DNA of 64,000 nt, taken from Rhizomys pruinosus (Eukaryota > Chordata > Mammalia > Rodentia > Spalacidae). The position numbers and the translations under genes are program-made. Position 1 is the stretch's first letter, and each line of letters opens with the position of its first letter. Shown here piece after piece: positions 11,735 through 23,050 of the stretch. Location: contig VZQC01001014.1 in the NCBI GenBank assembly GCA_009823505.1, positions 116,585-180,584 of the forward strand, in the 5' to 3' direction. The notes below the pieces were generated by a model. The model had not been told where the DNA came from and ran no database searches. It worked only from the letters and a program-made list of their open reading frames with translations.

Positions 11735-12461
11735 CATTAGCGTTACTCAGTTGGCCTCCTTAAGAGTTATTTGGTGCTAGCATCCACAAATGAAGGACAT
11801 CATTCCTTGTTGTTGTTTTTTGTTTGCTTGTTTGTTTGGTTGTCCACACCCCCACCCTGGGACTGTATTACTTCACTTAGCATAATGGCTTCTAGTTCTA
11901 TCCATTCACCTACAAACTTCATGATGTCATCTTTCTTCTCCACTGCATAAAATTCCATTGTGTACATGCACGATATTTTCTCTATCCAATTGTTGGTTGA
12001 GGGGCACTTTTGTTGCTTCCAGCTCTTCACTATTGTGAAGAAACTGCAATGAACATGGATGTGCATGTATGTCTGTGGTAAGATGAATCTTGTGTGTATA
12101 TACCCTGGAGTGGTATGATTGGGTCAGGTGGTAGGCTCATTTTGGGTTTCTAATTGTTCTCCATACTGCTTTCCATAGTGGTTATACAAGTTTACATTCT
12201 CAACATCAGTGAATGAATATTCTCCTTTCCCCACCTCTCCATTGTTTACTGTCTTTTATTTTCTTGATCCTAGCTAGTCTTATTGGAGTGAGATGGTATC
12301 TTGAAGTGATTTTAATTTGCATTCCCTTAATTATTAATGATGCTAAACAATTTTTAAGATATTTCTCAGCCGTCTTTACTTCCTCACTTATGAAGTCTCT
12401 ATTGAGCTCTTTACTACATCTTTTGAGTGACTCATTTGTTTTCTTACTTTTTTAGCATTTT

Positions 12462-12707
12462 TTAATTTTTTAATTTTATTTATTTTTATATGTGTATGAA
12501 TGTACTGTCTGCATGTCGGCTTGTTTGTGCACCAGTGTTGTGCAAAGCCGCGGAGGTCAGAAGAGAGTCTCATATTCCCCTGGAACTGGAGTTCTCCTGG
12601 AATCGGAGTTACAGACGTTCTCACCCGCCATGTGGGTGCTGGGGATCGAACCCGGGTCCTCTGCAAGAGCAGTCGGTGCTCTTAACTGCTAGGCTATCTC
12701 TCCAGCC
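12462..12707 (-). repeat. B3-like SINE inside L1 ORF2
   Basis: A full-length minus-strand element with the B-box-like ggttcgatccc (reverse complement of text near 12645) and the internal duplication. About 14 bp, ttttttagcatttt, flanks it near 12448-12461 and 12709-12722. It is younger than the host L1. Confidence 0.92.
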
Positions 12708-12906
12708 TTTTTTTAGCATTTTATATCTTCTGGATGTTAATGCTCTGTCAGATGTATCACTGGTAAAGGTTTGCTCCCACTTTTTGGGTTGTCTCTTCAC
12801 TTCATTGATTGTTTCTTTCACTATACAGAAGGTTTTGAGTTTAATAAGTTTCCACTTGTCAATTGTTGACCTTATTTCCTACACAGCTGCTGTTTGATTT
12901 AGAAAG

Positions 12907-12953
12907 TCTGAAATACACAAAACATCAATAAAAGCATTATAAAGAAAAGAAAA
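12907..12953 (+). mobile_element. Very short L1 3'-end insertion
   Basis: About 40 bp (ctgaaatacacaaaacatca onward) matches the extreme L1 3' end on the plus strand, with an A-rich tail, and interrupts the minus-strand L1 ORF2. The same motif ends the L1 copies at 33.9 and 19.95 kb. It is best read as an extremely 5'-truncated L1 insertion. The TSD is short and unclear. Confidence 0.6.
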
Positions 12954-13699
12954 TATTTTCCTATGCCCACATATTGTAGGTTGCTGACAAATTTTTCTTG
13001 TATTGCTTTCATAGTTTCAGATTTCACGTTGAGGTCTTTGATCCATTTGGAGTTGATTTGTGTACAGGGTGAGAGGTAGCCATTTAATTCTATTCCTCTA
13101 CAAATGGTAATCCAGTTTTTCTAGCACCATTTGTTGAACATATGGTCTTTTCTCCATTAAGTATTCTTGCTCGTTCGTCAAACATGAGGTGTCTGAAATT
13201 GTATGATGTCAAGTTTGGAGCTTGAATTTTGTTCCACTGGTTTATGGGGCTGTTTTTGTGACCAGGCTATTTTTGTGACTATTTTGTACCAGGCTATTTT
13301 TATGACTATAGTCCTGTAATATAGTTTGATGTCTGGTAAAGTGATCCCCTCTCTATTGCACTTTTACTCAGGGTTGCTTTAGGTATGGGGTCTTTTGTTT
13401 TTCCATATGAATTTAACGATGTTTATTTCCAAGTCTGTTAAGAAACATATGGGGATTTTAATTGGGATTACATTGAATCTGTATATTAATTTGTGTAGAA
13501 TGGACATTTTTATTATATTAATTTTTCAAATCCATGAGCATGGGGGCTCTTTCCATCTTCTGATGTCTTCTTTGATCTCCTTCTTCAGGGGTTTAAAATT
13601 TTCATTGTTGAGATGTTTGGTTTCTTCGGTTAGCTTTGTTCCAAGGCATTTTATTGTTTTTGAGGCTATTGTGAGTGGGAAAGACTCATTATATTCTTT

Positions 13700-13855
13700 T
13701 TGTGGGGGGTGTTTTTGAGACAGGGTCTCTCTATAGCCCCAGCTGTCCTGGAACTCACTCTGTAGACCAGGCTGGCCTTGAAATCACAAAGATCTGTCTG
13801 CCTCTGCCTCCCAAGTGCTAGGATTAAAGGTGTGCGCCACCACGCCCAGCTAAAT
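13700..13855 (-). repeat. B1 SINE with 15 bp TSD inside L1 ORF2
   Basis: A full B1 in reverse complement. The 15 bp sequence ctcattatattcttt flanks it exactly at 13685-13699 and 13856-13870. It is a young insertion relative to the host L1. Confidence 0.95.
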
Positions 13856-16177
13856 CTCATTATATTCTTTCTCCAGTTGGTTCTTGTTGGCATAAAGAAA
13901 AGGTTTTGATTTTTCTAGGTTAATTTAGTATCCCTCCTCTTTACTGAGACTCTTAATTGTTTCTAGGAGTTTTCTGGTGAAGTGTTTAGCAAACAGGGAT
14001 AGTTTGACTTCTTATTTTCCAATTTATACTGCATTAATTTCCCTTTCATGCCTTATTGCCCTAGCAAGTATTTCAAGCACTATATTGAAGAGGAGTGGCA
14101 ATAGTGGGCAGCCTTGCTGGGTTCTTGACTTTAAGGGAATGCTTCTCTTTTTTTTCTCCATTTAGGATGATGTTGGCTGTGGGTTTGTTGTATATGGCTT
14201 TGATTATGCTCAGGAATGTTCCCTCCAGTCCAATTCCCTCTAGAACTTTAAACATGAAAGTATATAGGATTTTGTAAAGGCTTTTTGTGTGTGTGTCAAT
14301 TGAGATGATCCTGTGGTTTTTGTCTTTCAGTACATTTATGAGTTTTATATTTATAAATTTATGAATGTTGAATCATCTCTGTAACTCTGGTGTGAATCCA
14401 ACTTGGTCATGATGAGTGATCTTTTCATTATGAGTCTGCATGCAGTTTTCCAGTATTTTGTTGACAGTTTTTGAGTCAATATTCATTAATGTGATGGGTC
14501 TCTAGCTTCCGTTTTTAGTGTTTCTTTGCTTGGTTTTGGCATTAGAGTGATGCTGGCTTCAAAGAAGGAATTTGGGAGATTTCTCTCTGCTGGTATTCTT
14601 CTGAAAAGTTTAGGTAATAATGGGTGTAAGTCCACTTTAAAAGTTTTGTGGAATTCTGCCTTGAAAAAAGAAAACTGGGCCTGGCCTACTTTTTGGGAGG
14701 TTTATATTACATTTTCAATTTCCTCATATACCATGCATCTGTTTAAGCTGTCAATCTCTTCTTGATTAAGCTTTGTTGATTTCCAGGATTTCAGATATTC
14801 ATCCATTTCTCTTAGGTTGTCAAATTAAGTAGAGTATAGGTTTTTACAGTATTCCCTTATGATTTTCTGGATCTCTTTGTTGTCTATTGTGATGTTTCCC
14901 TTTTTGTCATGAATTCTTTTGATTTATACTTGCTCTTTCTTTTGGTTAATTGAGCTAGAGGTCTACCTATCTTATTTATCCTTTCAAAGAACCATCTATT
15001 TGAGTCATTGATTCTTTGAATTGTTTTCCTTGTTTATACTTCATTGATTTCTGCTCTGATTTTTGTTAAATCTTCCTGACTGTTGAGCTTAGGGCTCATT
15101 TGCTCTAGTCTCTCAAGTGTTTTTAGCTATGGAGTTAGTTCGTTTATTTGTGCTCCTCTTTTGTTTGTTTGTTTGTTTGTTGTTTTGTTTTTCTAGGCAA
15201 TGAGAGCTATAAATCTCCCCCTTTTAGAATTGCTTTTAAAGTATCACACAGGTTTCTGTCCTGTGTTAGCATTCTCATTTAGTTCCAGGAATATTTTTAT
15301 TTCTTTATTTCTTCCTTGATCCATTAATTATACAAGAGTGTGTTCTTTAGTCTCCTTGTGTTCTTCTAGACAGTATGGCTTATCCTGGTGTTGACATTGA
15401 CCTTCATTTCACTGTGGTCTGATAGAATGAACACATGAAATTATTTCAATCCTTTTGTATTTGTTGAGGTTTTTTTTTTTTTTTTTTTTTTCTGTGTCCC
15501 AGTATGTGGTCTATTTTGGAGAATGTTCTGTGAGGTGCCGAGCATAAAGTATATTCTCTGGCGTTTGGGTGGAATATTCAGCAGATGTCTGTGAGGTCGT
15601 TTTGGTATATGGTATTATTCAGATCAGATGTCTTTCTGTTTATTGTTTGTCCATTTGACCTATCCAGTGGGCTCAGTGTGGTTTTGAAGTCTCCCAGTAT
15701 TAGTGTGCTGGGATTAATCTGTGCCTTGAGGTCCTGCAGAATTGTGTTTATAAAGTTTGGTGCACCAGAGTTTGGTGTGTACGTATTCATGATTGTGAAA
15801 TCCTCCTGGTTAATTGTTTCTTTGATACAGATGTAGAGGCCCTCTGTCTCTTCTAATTAGTTTCACTTTGAAGTCTATTTTGTCTGATATTAGAATAACA
15901 ACTCCTGCTTGTTTTTCAGTACTATTTGCGTGGAGTATTTTTTCCTTTATTTCACTTTAAGTTGGTGCCTCTCCTTGAGGGTGAAATGGGTTTCTTGTAG
16001 ACAGCATATAGATGAGCTCTGTTTCCTAATCCATTCTCCCAGTCTGTGTCTTTTGATTGGAAAGTTCAGACCATTAGTATTTAAGATTATTATTGAAAGA
16101 TGTGTGCTGCTTCCTTTTACCTTATTTTCTGTTTGTGTTTTTGGTCTAGGTTTGTATTCCTTCAGTTATACTTTCTT

Positions 16178-17063
16178 TCCCCTTCAACTATAATTGACAT
16201 TTTTGCTGGGTATAGTAATCTGGGTTGGCATCTATAGTTATTTAGTACTGGGAATATTTGGTCCATGTTCTTCTGGCTTTCATTGTTTGCACTGAAAAGT
16301 CAGCTGTAATTCTGAGGGTTTCCCTTTATATGTAACTTGTTGTTATTCTCTTGCAGCCTTCATTATTTTGTCTTTCTTTTTCGCATCTAGTGCTTTAAGT
16401 ACGATATTGTGTGGGAAATTCCTTTCCTGTTCTTGTCTATTTTGTGTTCCATGTGCTTCTTGTATTTGTATGGTTTTGTCATTTTTCAGTTTGGAGAAAT
16501 TTTCTTCTATTATTTTGTTGAAGATCTTTGTCCTGGGATTCTTCTCCTTCCTCTATCCCTATGATGCAGTAGTTTGGTCTTTTCATACTATTTTACATTA
16601 CTTGGTTGTTCCAATCTTGGGATTTCTAAAATTTTTCATAATGTTTGTTTGAGCATTGTAGTTCTTCCACCTTGTCTTCCAGTTTTGATATATTATATTT
16701 TCTGCTTCATCCAATCTGTTACTGAGGCTTTCTCCCATCTTTTAATGCTGATTGGATGAGTGATCAATTTCCTTTTTCATTTCTTCCTGTGATTTCTTTA
16801 GTATTTTCCTTCTTGAGTTTGTCATTCTCTCTTTCTAGATCCTTCATTTGCTGGTTGGCTTCCTGTTTCATTTCAGTGTGGGATCTTTTCAGTATTTCCA
16901 CTTCATTCCTGAGTTTGTCATTCTCCCCTTTGATATCTTTGAGTATGTCTATTATTGTCCTTTTATGATTTGTGTTCTGGGTAATCTCCACAGATAAATC
17001 ATTATTGGAGTCTTCTATAGGACTGATAGATTTTGGTGATGATTTATTATTTGCTTTTCTCAT
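16178..17063 (-). pseudogene. LINE-1 ORF1 pseudogene (RNA-binding coiled-coil protein)
   Basis: The first 99 codons (17063-16764) form one frame starting MRKANNKSS. Leucine- and charged-residue-rich heptads follow, as expected of the ORF1p coiled coil. Later parts are frameshifted. Near 16176-16180 about 150 bp is missing relative to the L1 at 34.7-34.85 kb, which removes the end of the C-terminal domain. The B3 insertion lies about 60 bp upstream of the start codon. Confidence 0.85.
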
Positions 17064-17123
17064 GTTGACTTTCCATTATGCTCTTTGCATGTGGATTTGA
17101 TCTGTTGTTTATAATCTGATGCA

Positions 17124-17364
17124 GGGCTGGAGAGATGGCCTAGCAGTTGAGAGCACCAGCTGCTCTTGCAGAGGACCCAGGTTCGATTCCCAGCACCCAC
17201 ATGGTGACTGAGAACAGTCTGTAACTCCAATTCCAGGAGAACTCCAATGCCAGGGGAATCTGACATCATCTTCTGACCTCCATGGCATTGCACAACATGG
17301 GTGCACAAACCTACATGCAGGCAGTACATTCATACACATAAATAAATAAATATAAATTAAAAAA
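17124..17364 (+). repeat. B3-like SINE in L1 5' region
   Basis: It begins gggctggagagatggcctag, has the B-box-like ggttcgattcc, and ends in an aaataaataaa tail. The 10 bp TSD ataatctgat lies at 17111-17120 and 17365-17374. The internal duplication is present. Confidence 0.94.
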
Positions 17365-17374
17365 ATAATCTGAT

Positions 17375-17520
17375 TCAAAATTTAAGTGCTTCTTCATGGG
17401 GTTGAAGGCCTGTTTCTCAAGGTTGGAAAGTTTGCTATCTCTTTTGTTACCTTGGGCTCCTAGTCACCTTTAGCTGTCCCCACAGGGATAGGCATACAAC
17501 CTGTGTGTTTGGGGGGTTTA

Positions 17521-17553
<33 letters not shown>

Positions 17554-17790
17554 TGTGTGTGTGTGTGTGTGTGTGTATAGGGGGGTCCTGCCACTGGTTT
17601 GGCACTTTAAAGGTGCACGGAAGTTGGGGTGGCACAAGAGACCTGTGTGTACTCCCTGGTCAAATCCTTTGACAGAAGTGGTGCACAGAGGTGTGTGGAG
17701 CATTACCAGTCTGGGTAGGAAGTTGGAGCACTTCCAGAGACTTGGGTGCACTCCGTTGTTCCAATCCCTTGACAGCCCAATAAATAAATA
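17375..17790 (-). promoter_or_regulatory. LINE-1 5' UTR with repeated units
   Basis: On the minus strand two related blocks begin ctgtcaaggg and ctgtcaaagg, about 100 bp apart. Each continues through a caagtctct/caggtctct step to a ccaacttcc step. They look like tandem promoter monomers or monomer halves, as known for rodent L1. A TG microsatellite interrupts the region. Promoter function is inferred from position. Confidence 0.55.
17523..17577. repeat. (TG)n microsatellite
   Basis: Nearly pure TG repeat with one GA interruption, inside the L1 5' UTR. Confidence 0.97.
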
Positions 17791-18141
17791 AATTTTTGAA
17801 GATTAAATAAATTACAGACTTCACCATCTGATGCATGGGGGGAAGTCATGTTAATAATACAAAATATACAGAAGGTTACAAATGAATCATAAAATTTAAT
17901 GAGAAATATCATCAGAATCAATGTGGTAATATTAAGAAGAAACTTGCACATTAACATTCATGTCATATTCTATTTAAGATACTGTATTTGGGCATAAAGA
18001 CAGATGGAAAGTATTCCTGAACCCATGGATCTTTGGAGTAGAAACAAGAAATAAGAATGAAAGTGTAATAGTGAATTAAGTGAATTTCAAATGCCGTAAG
18101 AACATTATGAGAAAAAAAAATTTGTTTTTCCAGTGAATATT
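17791..18141. other. Unassigned DNA between L1 and provirus
   Basis: AT-rich sequence with nothing recognised. It is the left flank of the provirus. Confidence 0.5.
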
Positions 18142-18617
18142 TGTGGGTTTTCCATTCCCTCCACCATCTCTCTGCAACCATATTTAGACCATTGCACATT
18201 TGCATCAGTTGCATTGTGCTGGGCAGGGAAGGAGGAAGTGGGTCTTCTGATTGGAGACCAGTACTACAGGAAAAAACAAGCAAGAGACTGTGTCAAAGGA
18301 CAGTTCTTTAATAAGGAAGGTGAAACATTTTAATTGCCAGTTAGGGGGAAGAGAGGGCCTTGTTCAGTGGTGGGAAGGGAATGGTAGTGGGGTGGCCTGG
18401 GGCTAGTTTGCAGGACCGCAGGTTCCTGTGATCTGGGGAAAGCACAGTGGTAATGTGGAAACAGAAACTTATTGCCACTTGCAGGAAACTAATGCCTAAA
18501 GCCATGAGTGAAGAGATCTCCTCTAGAGTTGAAGTGGACAAACTGTGCCAACCTCACAAAGAGGCTTCTGGGGTCTCAGGCCATGTTCGTCCTCCTGGAC
18601 AGGCACCAAGCCCTACA
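18142..18617 (-). repeat. 3' LTR of the provirus
   Basis: It aligns along its length with 25714-26180: shared blocks include ctctctgcaac, ggaaggaggaag, aataaggaagg, aaactaatgcctaa and ggcaccaa. On the minus strand it starts TGTAGGG. It contains about 50 bp extra near 18180-18225 and is clearly diverged from its partner, so the integration is old. The lower boundary, 18142, is less certain than the upper. Confidence 0.85.
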
Positions 18618-18635
18618 TAGTCCCATGTCTCATCT

Positions 18636-18822
18636 TTTGTTGTTGTTTTTGTTTGTTTGTTTGTTTTGTTTGTTTGGTGTTTTTGAAGCAAGGTCTTCCT
18701 GAAGCCCCAGCTGTCCTGGAACTCACTCTTTGGACCAGGCTGGCCTTGAACTCAGGGATCTGCCTGCCTCTGCCTGGGAGGCAGAGTGCTGGGATTAAAG
18801 GTGTGTGCCACCATACCCAGCC
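18636..18822 (-). repeat. B1 SINE with internal inverted duplication
   Basis: A reverse-complement B1 follows a GTTT-rich run (the B1 tail). Near 18765-18790 the block gcctctgcctgggaggcaga is a short inverted duplication not seen in the other B1 copies. It sits just outside the 3' LTR, on its internal side. Confidence 0.88.
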
Positions 18823-18869
18823 ACCCTTTGTTTTTTATAATAGAGAAGTATGCTCATAATCAGATGAAG

Positions 18870-20500
18870 AGTTGGGAATAACATGATACTGTACCCGGAG
18901 TCTGTTGGTGGTCACATTAATGATAACCGGAATGGGGCTTTTAAGGAATTAATCAAGCAGGGGGCCAAGAAAAGGAGTGTTCTTGCGTGTCTAAGAGGGG
19001 TCTTAGCAGGGAAAGGAGCTATGTGATAACAGGGTTGTCCAAGTGCGGGGCGGGGGATAATGGGTTATAAGTTCATTTTTGAGCTCATGGAAAGTTTTTA
19101 CATTTTGTTCAACCAGTCCTGATGCATTCCTCATTCACGTGGAAATGACATTCTTCCTTCAGAAGGCAGGTTCCCCCATGTTCAGCAGTTAGGAGGCCAA
19201 AGCCCTCCAGTTCTAAGCACCACACATGTTAGTAAAGTGATTTGTTGCTGTAGTCACTCCAGGCTTTCCATGATAGAGGAGATTACCTGATTCAGTTTTC
19301 CCTGGTAATTAGTGGCAACATGGTAGGAGTGTCCCAGGACCCCTTCTGCAACTCCCACCACTCCTGCAGAGAAGGTAAGCCCAATACCAATTAGCAAGGG
19401 AATAAAATTTCTCGTTTGAGCCTATCTGCCCACAACAGCCATTGCAGCCTCTTCCTTCTCATAGAGGAAGTGTTGTGGCATGAAGGCCACTGGGGTCCAG
19501 AAGCCTGTAACAGAATTGTTAACACAGAGGCAAACAGTACCATTACACTAAATAAAGCCTGGGGGTTTTGTACATAAAGTCTTCGATATGGTAATGCCTG
19601 AAGAACAGAGGAGATTTGGGGTCCTAGGAGACAAATGGGCACAAAAGGAACTTGGCCAAAGAGGGGGATGCCTTGTAGAGCTGGTTGCTGGTGGTGGTGG
19701 CTTATTTTCCTTCCAAAGTACCATTGGTGTGAACAGCAGCAAGGAATAGCTGGGTTACCAAGGCACAGAAGAAGCATTGAAAGGCATTGGTATAAGAGGA
19801 CAGATGAATAATTCTCTGCTTTGAAAAACTTTAGGAGGACTCAGACAAAGATGCAAGACATGTATAGCAGAATGTATTGGCTGGGGTGGGGGAATGGAAA
19901 GTGAAATGAGTCTAAATTGGACTGAGAAATGAAATGCATAAAACTTCAATAAAAATATTTAAAAAGAGGACAGATGCAAAAGATTATTAGTGTATTGCGC
20001 ATACTGAGGTCTCTTGTGTGAGTATATGGGTCTTGCTCTATACTGGTCAGGAGGCAGGTACCAGTTTCAGGGCTATGTTGAATCAGCTATGGATATGTGG
20101 AAAATCCATTGGGGTACATCTTGCCCTGTACTCCTGTGTGCCACCTATTGTCCCAAGGGTCTTCTATTATGATTTTAAATTTATTATTTTGGTTGTGAAT
20201 CATGCTAGATGGATAGGTACTGAGCTCAAAAATACACAACCCTATCTACAGCCCCCATAAGTATCAATGTACTTCAGGCAGCCCTCTTTGTTGTGGTGGG
20301 GAAAACAGGCAAATGGGTTGGTAGTAGTAGAAGTAGAGATAGGAAAGATTCATACCTAGACAATTGTTTGGCATTCTTTTAACAGAGAATCCTCTGACCC
20401 AATGACCTGACACCTCCTCTGTAGGACTCTCTGACATAGAAACACCAGTGGTGATGTGTAGGTATACTTTCTGCAGGGTGGGCAGAAGCAGAGTTTGAGT
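18870..20500 (-). pseudogene. Probable envelope remnant of the provirus
   Basis: This region lies between integrase and the 3' LTR, where env is expected. The longest minus-strand frame, 19391-19777, has 128 codons and hydrophobic and cysteine-rich stretches. Below it, frames broken by stops keep scattered resemblance to a betaretroviral surface/transmembrane junction. The assignment rests mainly on position. An L1 3' end at 19807-19963 interrupts it. Confidence 0.5.
19807..19963 (+). mobile_element. 5'-truncated L1 3' end inside provirus
   Basis: About 157 bp of L1 3' UTR with the G-rich tract (ggctggggtgggggaatgg) and the terminal ttcaataaaaata tail. The 13 bp TSD aagaggacagatg lies at 19794-19806 and 19964-19976. 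It is younger than the provirus. Confidence 0.88.
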
Positions 20501-20559
20501 GGAATATAACAAGTGCTGGCATAAGAATGACAGAAATAGAAGATGGGGCGGAGGTATGC

Positions 20560-21500
20560 TGTCTGGGTTGAGATGACCAGATTATGGATATCCTCCATTG
20601 CAGGGTCTTCCTGTCCTCCAGGGATATTCAGGCCATCTTCCTGACCCAGAGATATCTATCTGACTTTTCTGGCAGGGACTCAAATGGATTTGTGGTGAGT
20701 TTGTAGGAAGATACAAGCAAAACACTTTCCTATTGTTACCAGAGGTTGGGTCATTTCCAGTAGCCGTCCAGCAGGTCCTTCCATCTTACCACAGTGTGTG
20801 GTAGGGTTCCTGGACTTTGCCAATGGGAAATAATAGGGGGACAGGTCGAATTTTTGTATATGTTGAATAGATTTAGTGTAGTTAAGGCCAAGGCTAATTG
20901 TATATTAGGGGAGGATTTGCCCCTGTTTTTGTTTGTTTGTTTTTGTTTTTGTTTTAAGTTGATTTTTGAGAGTCTGGTGTGTTATTTCTATTATCCCTTG
21001 TCTCTGTGGATTGTACCAGTGTGATGGGTTATATTCCATAGGAAACATAAGGTTCGAAAGTCAGAGCTTCTGAAAGTGGAGCCATTTTTTCATTTTTAAT
21101 TGATGTGCAATAACCGAAATGGTGAATGTGGAGAGCATATGTAAGATTTTTGCACTTTCCCCTGTATAGGCAGTAGCCCATATGAATTTGGAATATGTGT
21201 CCACCATGACAAAGACAAATTTTTGTCAACAAAACTGGGTTATATGTGTAACATCTATTTGCCAGAGGGTATTGGCCTCTAGGCCTTGGGGTTAGTCCCC
21301 ATCATTTGAAGTGCTGGTGTTTAACAGAGAAGCACAAGAGGAATAGGTCTTATACATACATTTAATGTGTATTGTAGGGGCACTGGGGGAGAGATCCTGA
21401 AGGCCCATAAGGTTGCTCATGAAAGGAATGAAATTTGTCAGCATCCTGAACAAAGAAGGCAGTAGATGCCACTGGATCAGCCAACGCATTTCCCTCAGGT
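20560..21500 (-). pseudogene. Integrase remnant of provirus pol
   Basis: Integrase joins viral DNA to the host chromosome. The minus-strand frames at 21489-21292 and 21232-21029 match, in order, the zinc-binding N-terminal region (paired His and Cys residues) and the start of the catalytic core (a cHGGHIFQIHMGY block where the family has its core aspartate and following aromatic residues). The core aspartate appears replaced by glycine. Stops and frameshifts make it non-functional. The edges are approximate. Confidence 0.65.
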
Positions 21501-22090
21501 ATAGGGTCAGGTAGGGGGCTATGAGACAATGAAGGATGGAAGCGAGACAATAAGCAAAGGAGAAAGCAGAATATCATCTACGCAGACAAATGATTGGGGA
21601 AGCCAGGGGAGAAGATTAACAACATAGACACGGTCTGAAAACAAGTTAAGAGAACCCTTAACCTGAAGAGTTGGGTATACTCCAAAGAGCTCCTTATATT
21701 TAGGGGAATTATCAGAGAGTTCTTGAAATAGGAAAATGGGAGGCTGGTCCTCATTGAAATGGATAACCATAACTGAGGCTGTACCTCTCTTTCCTGTCAG
21801 TGAAGGCAGTGGGGACCCTCTCTATGGGAGCTCTGAAGAACAACTGAGGAGGCATCCAACTGAACAAAGGCAAGGCCACAGCCCATTTTTCATTGGGGTA
21901 ATGATTATCAATTTGGCCAGGGAAGCCCATAAGGCTGAGTGCAACATGGGTATGATTACATATTAGCCATTGTTTATCAATAAGGGAGAAATGGGTGACA
22001 ATAACATCAGGTTCTTTCCCCAGGGTCTGTAAGGAGCAGTCTTGGCCTGTTTTAATCATATTGGCAAGAGCATCCATCTCTGTCAAGTCG
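21500..22090 (-). pseudogene. RNase H remnant of provirus pol
   Basis: RNase H removes the RNA strand of the RNA:DNA hybrid. The minus-strand frame 22086-21751 contains a VPTAFTDRK block near 21790-21815, matching the start of a retroviral RNase H domain with its first catalytic aspartate. It is continuous with the connection region above it. The frame closes early. Confidence 0.6.
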
Positions 22091-23050
22091 AGGGGTGCTG
22101 TCCACAGTGGTTTGGAAGCATTGGAGCACGCCTTGTGTATAAGGCCCCCATCAACATAGGGGATGTGTTAAAGATCCAGAGGTGGACTGGGAGAGAAGGT
22201 GAGAACCAGGCTATGGACATATTTTGTAGGGCCTGATTAACTAACTGTCGTAAATGTTTCTGAGCAGCTTGTGTCAGTTGGCATTTAGAAGAGAGCCTTT
22301 TGTTCCCCTTTATGGGGTCAAAAAGGGGCTGTAAGGTACTGGTAGAGAGGGAGAGCCATGGTCTTAGCCAGTTTAGATTACCCAAAAGGCTTTGTAATGA
22401 TGCACAAGTAAGTTCTGATGAGAAAGAGAGGGCAGACTTTAAGGGTCTGATGGAAGTAAGGCAGATCTTGGTGTGAAGGAATTTAATAGGCAGGGTGAGT
22501 TGTATTTTTCTGGGGTTAATCCCAAAGCGAAGGGCTGTGAGCTAAGGGATAAACCAGTCCCAAAGTGCTAGTGGATCTGGCTGGAACTGCCCCCATGCCA
22601 GAATGTCAGCTATGTAATGGTAGACATGGAGCCCTCAAGTGCAGAGGCCAGGGCCTCCTGGAAGATTGTTGGGCTATTGGCCATTCTGTGCAGTAAAACA
22701 GTCCACTCATATCTAGAAGCTGGGCCAGAGTTATTTACAGACAGCACCAAAAACGCAAAGCATTTGCAGTGATTAGTGTGTAGAGGAATGGAGAAGATGC
22801 AGTCTTTAATATCAATGGTCATGAGGGGAATATTAGTGGGGCTAGCTAATGCAAGAGAGAGACCCCAAAGAGGGGATCCCCAGATGTGTATGGTCTTGTT
22901 AATGGCTCTAAGGTCTTGGAGTAATCATCAGCCCTCATAACCTTTCCTTATTGTGAAAATGGGGGTATTCCAAGGGCTGCAGGAAGGGCAGAAACGTTCT
23001 AGTTTTAGTTGCTCAGTAACCAATTATTTTAGAGCTTGAAATTTCTCCCT
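22090..23050 (-). pseudogene. Reverse transcriptase remnant of provirus pol
   Basis: The minus strand reads typical class II fingers and palm blocks: a SPWNTPIF-type block near 22960, TIDIKDCIFSIPLH at 22819-22778, and RMANSPTIFQ near 22690-22660. The connection region lies at 22385-22290. The catalytic YxDD box reads Y-I-A-D at 22605-22616, so the first aspartate is lost. It is also out of frame with the preceding block. The copy is inactive. Confidence 0.88.

Larger units (their letters stand above)
11840..16150 (-). pseudogene. LINE-1 ORF2 pseudogene (endonuclease and reverse transcriptase)
   Basis: ORF2 proteins nick target DNA and reverse-transcribe L1 RNA. The endonuclease part is readable on the minus strand at 15578-15790, with an intact-looking NTYTPNSG block and the GDF motif. 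Reverse-transcriptase blocks follow to the C-terminal part at 12066-11800 (KSWKQQKCPS, then the MLSEVIQSQ end). Frames change repeatedly. Near 13975-14005 a deletion relative to the L1 at 36.7 kb removes the stretch that would encode the catalytic FADD aspartates. The copy cannot make an active enzyme. Confidence 0.9.
11735..17790 (-). mobile_element. Nearly full-length LINE-1, inactive
   Basis: The minus strand carries, in order, 5' UTR repeats (17790-17375), ORF1 (17063-16178), ORF2 (about 16150-11840) and a short 3' region ending near 11735. Four younger insertions interrupt it: B3 at 12462-12707, an L1 3'-end scrap at about 12907-12953, B1 at 13700-13855 and B3 at 17124-17364. No poly(A) or G-rich 3' end is visible at the low-coordinate side, so the 3' end is lost or truncated. 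All frames are broken. Confidence 0.9.

Noticed and set aside
17124..17210. tRNA gene
   Set aside because: The tRNA-like head with a ggttcgattcc B box belongs to the B3 SINE; no cloverleaf or CCA-ready end is present.
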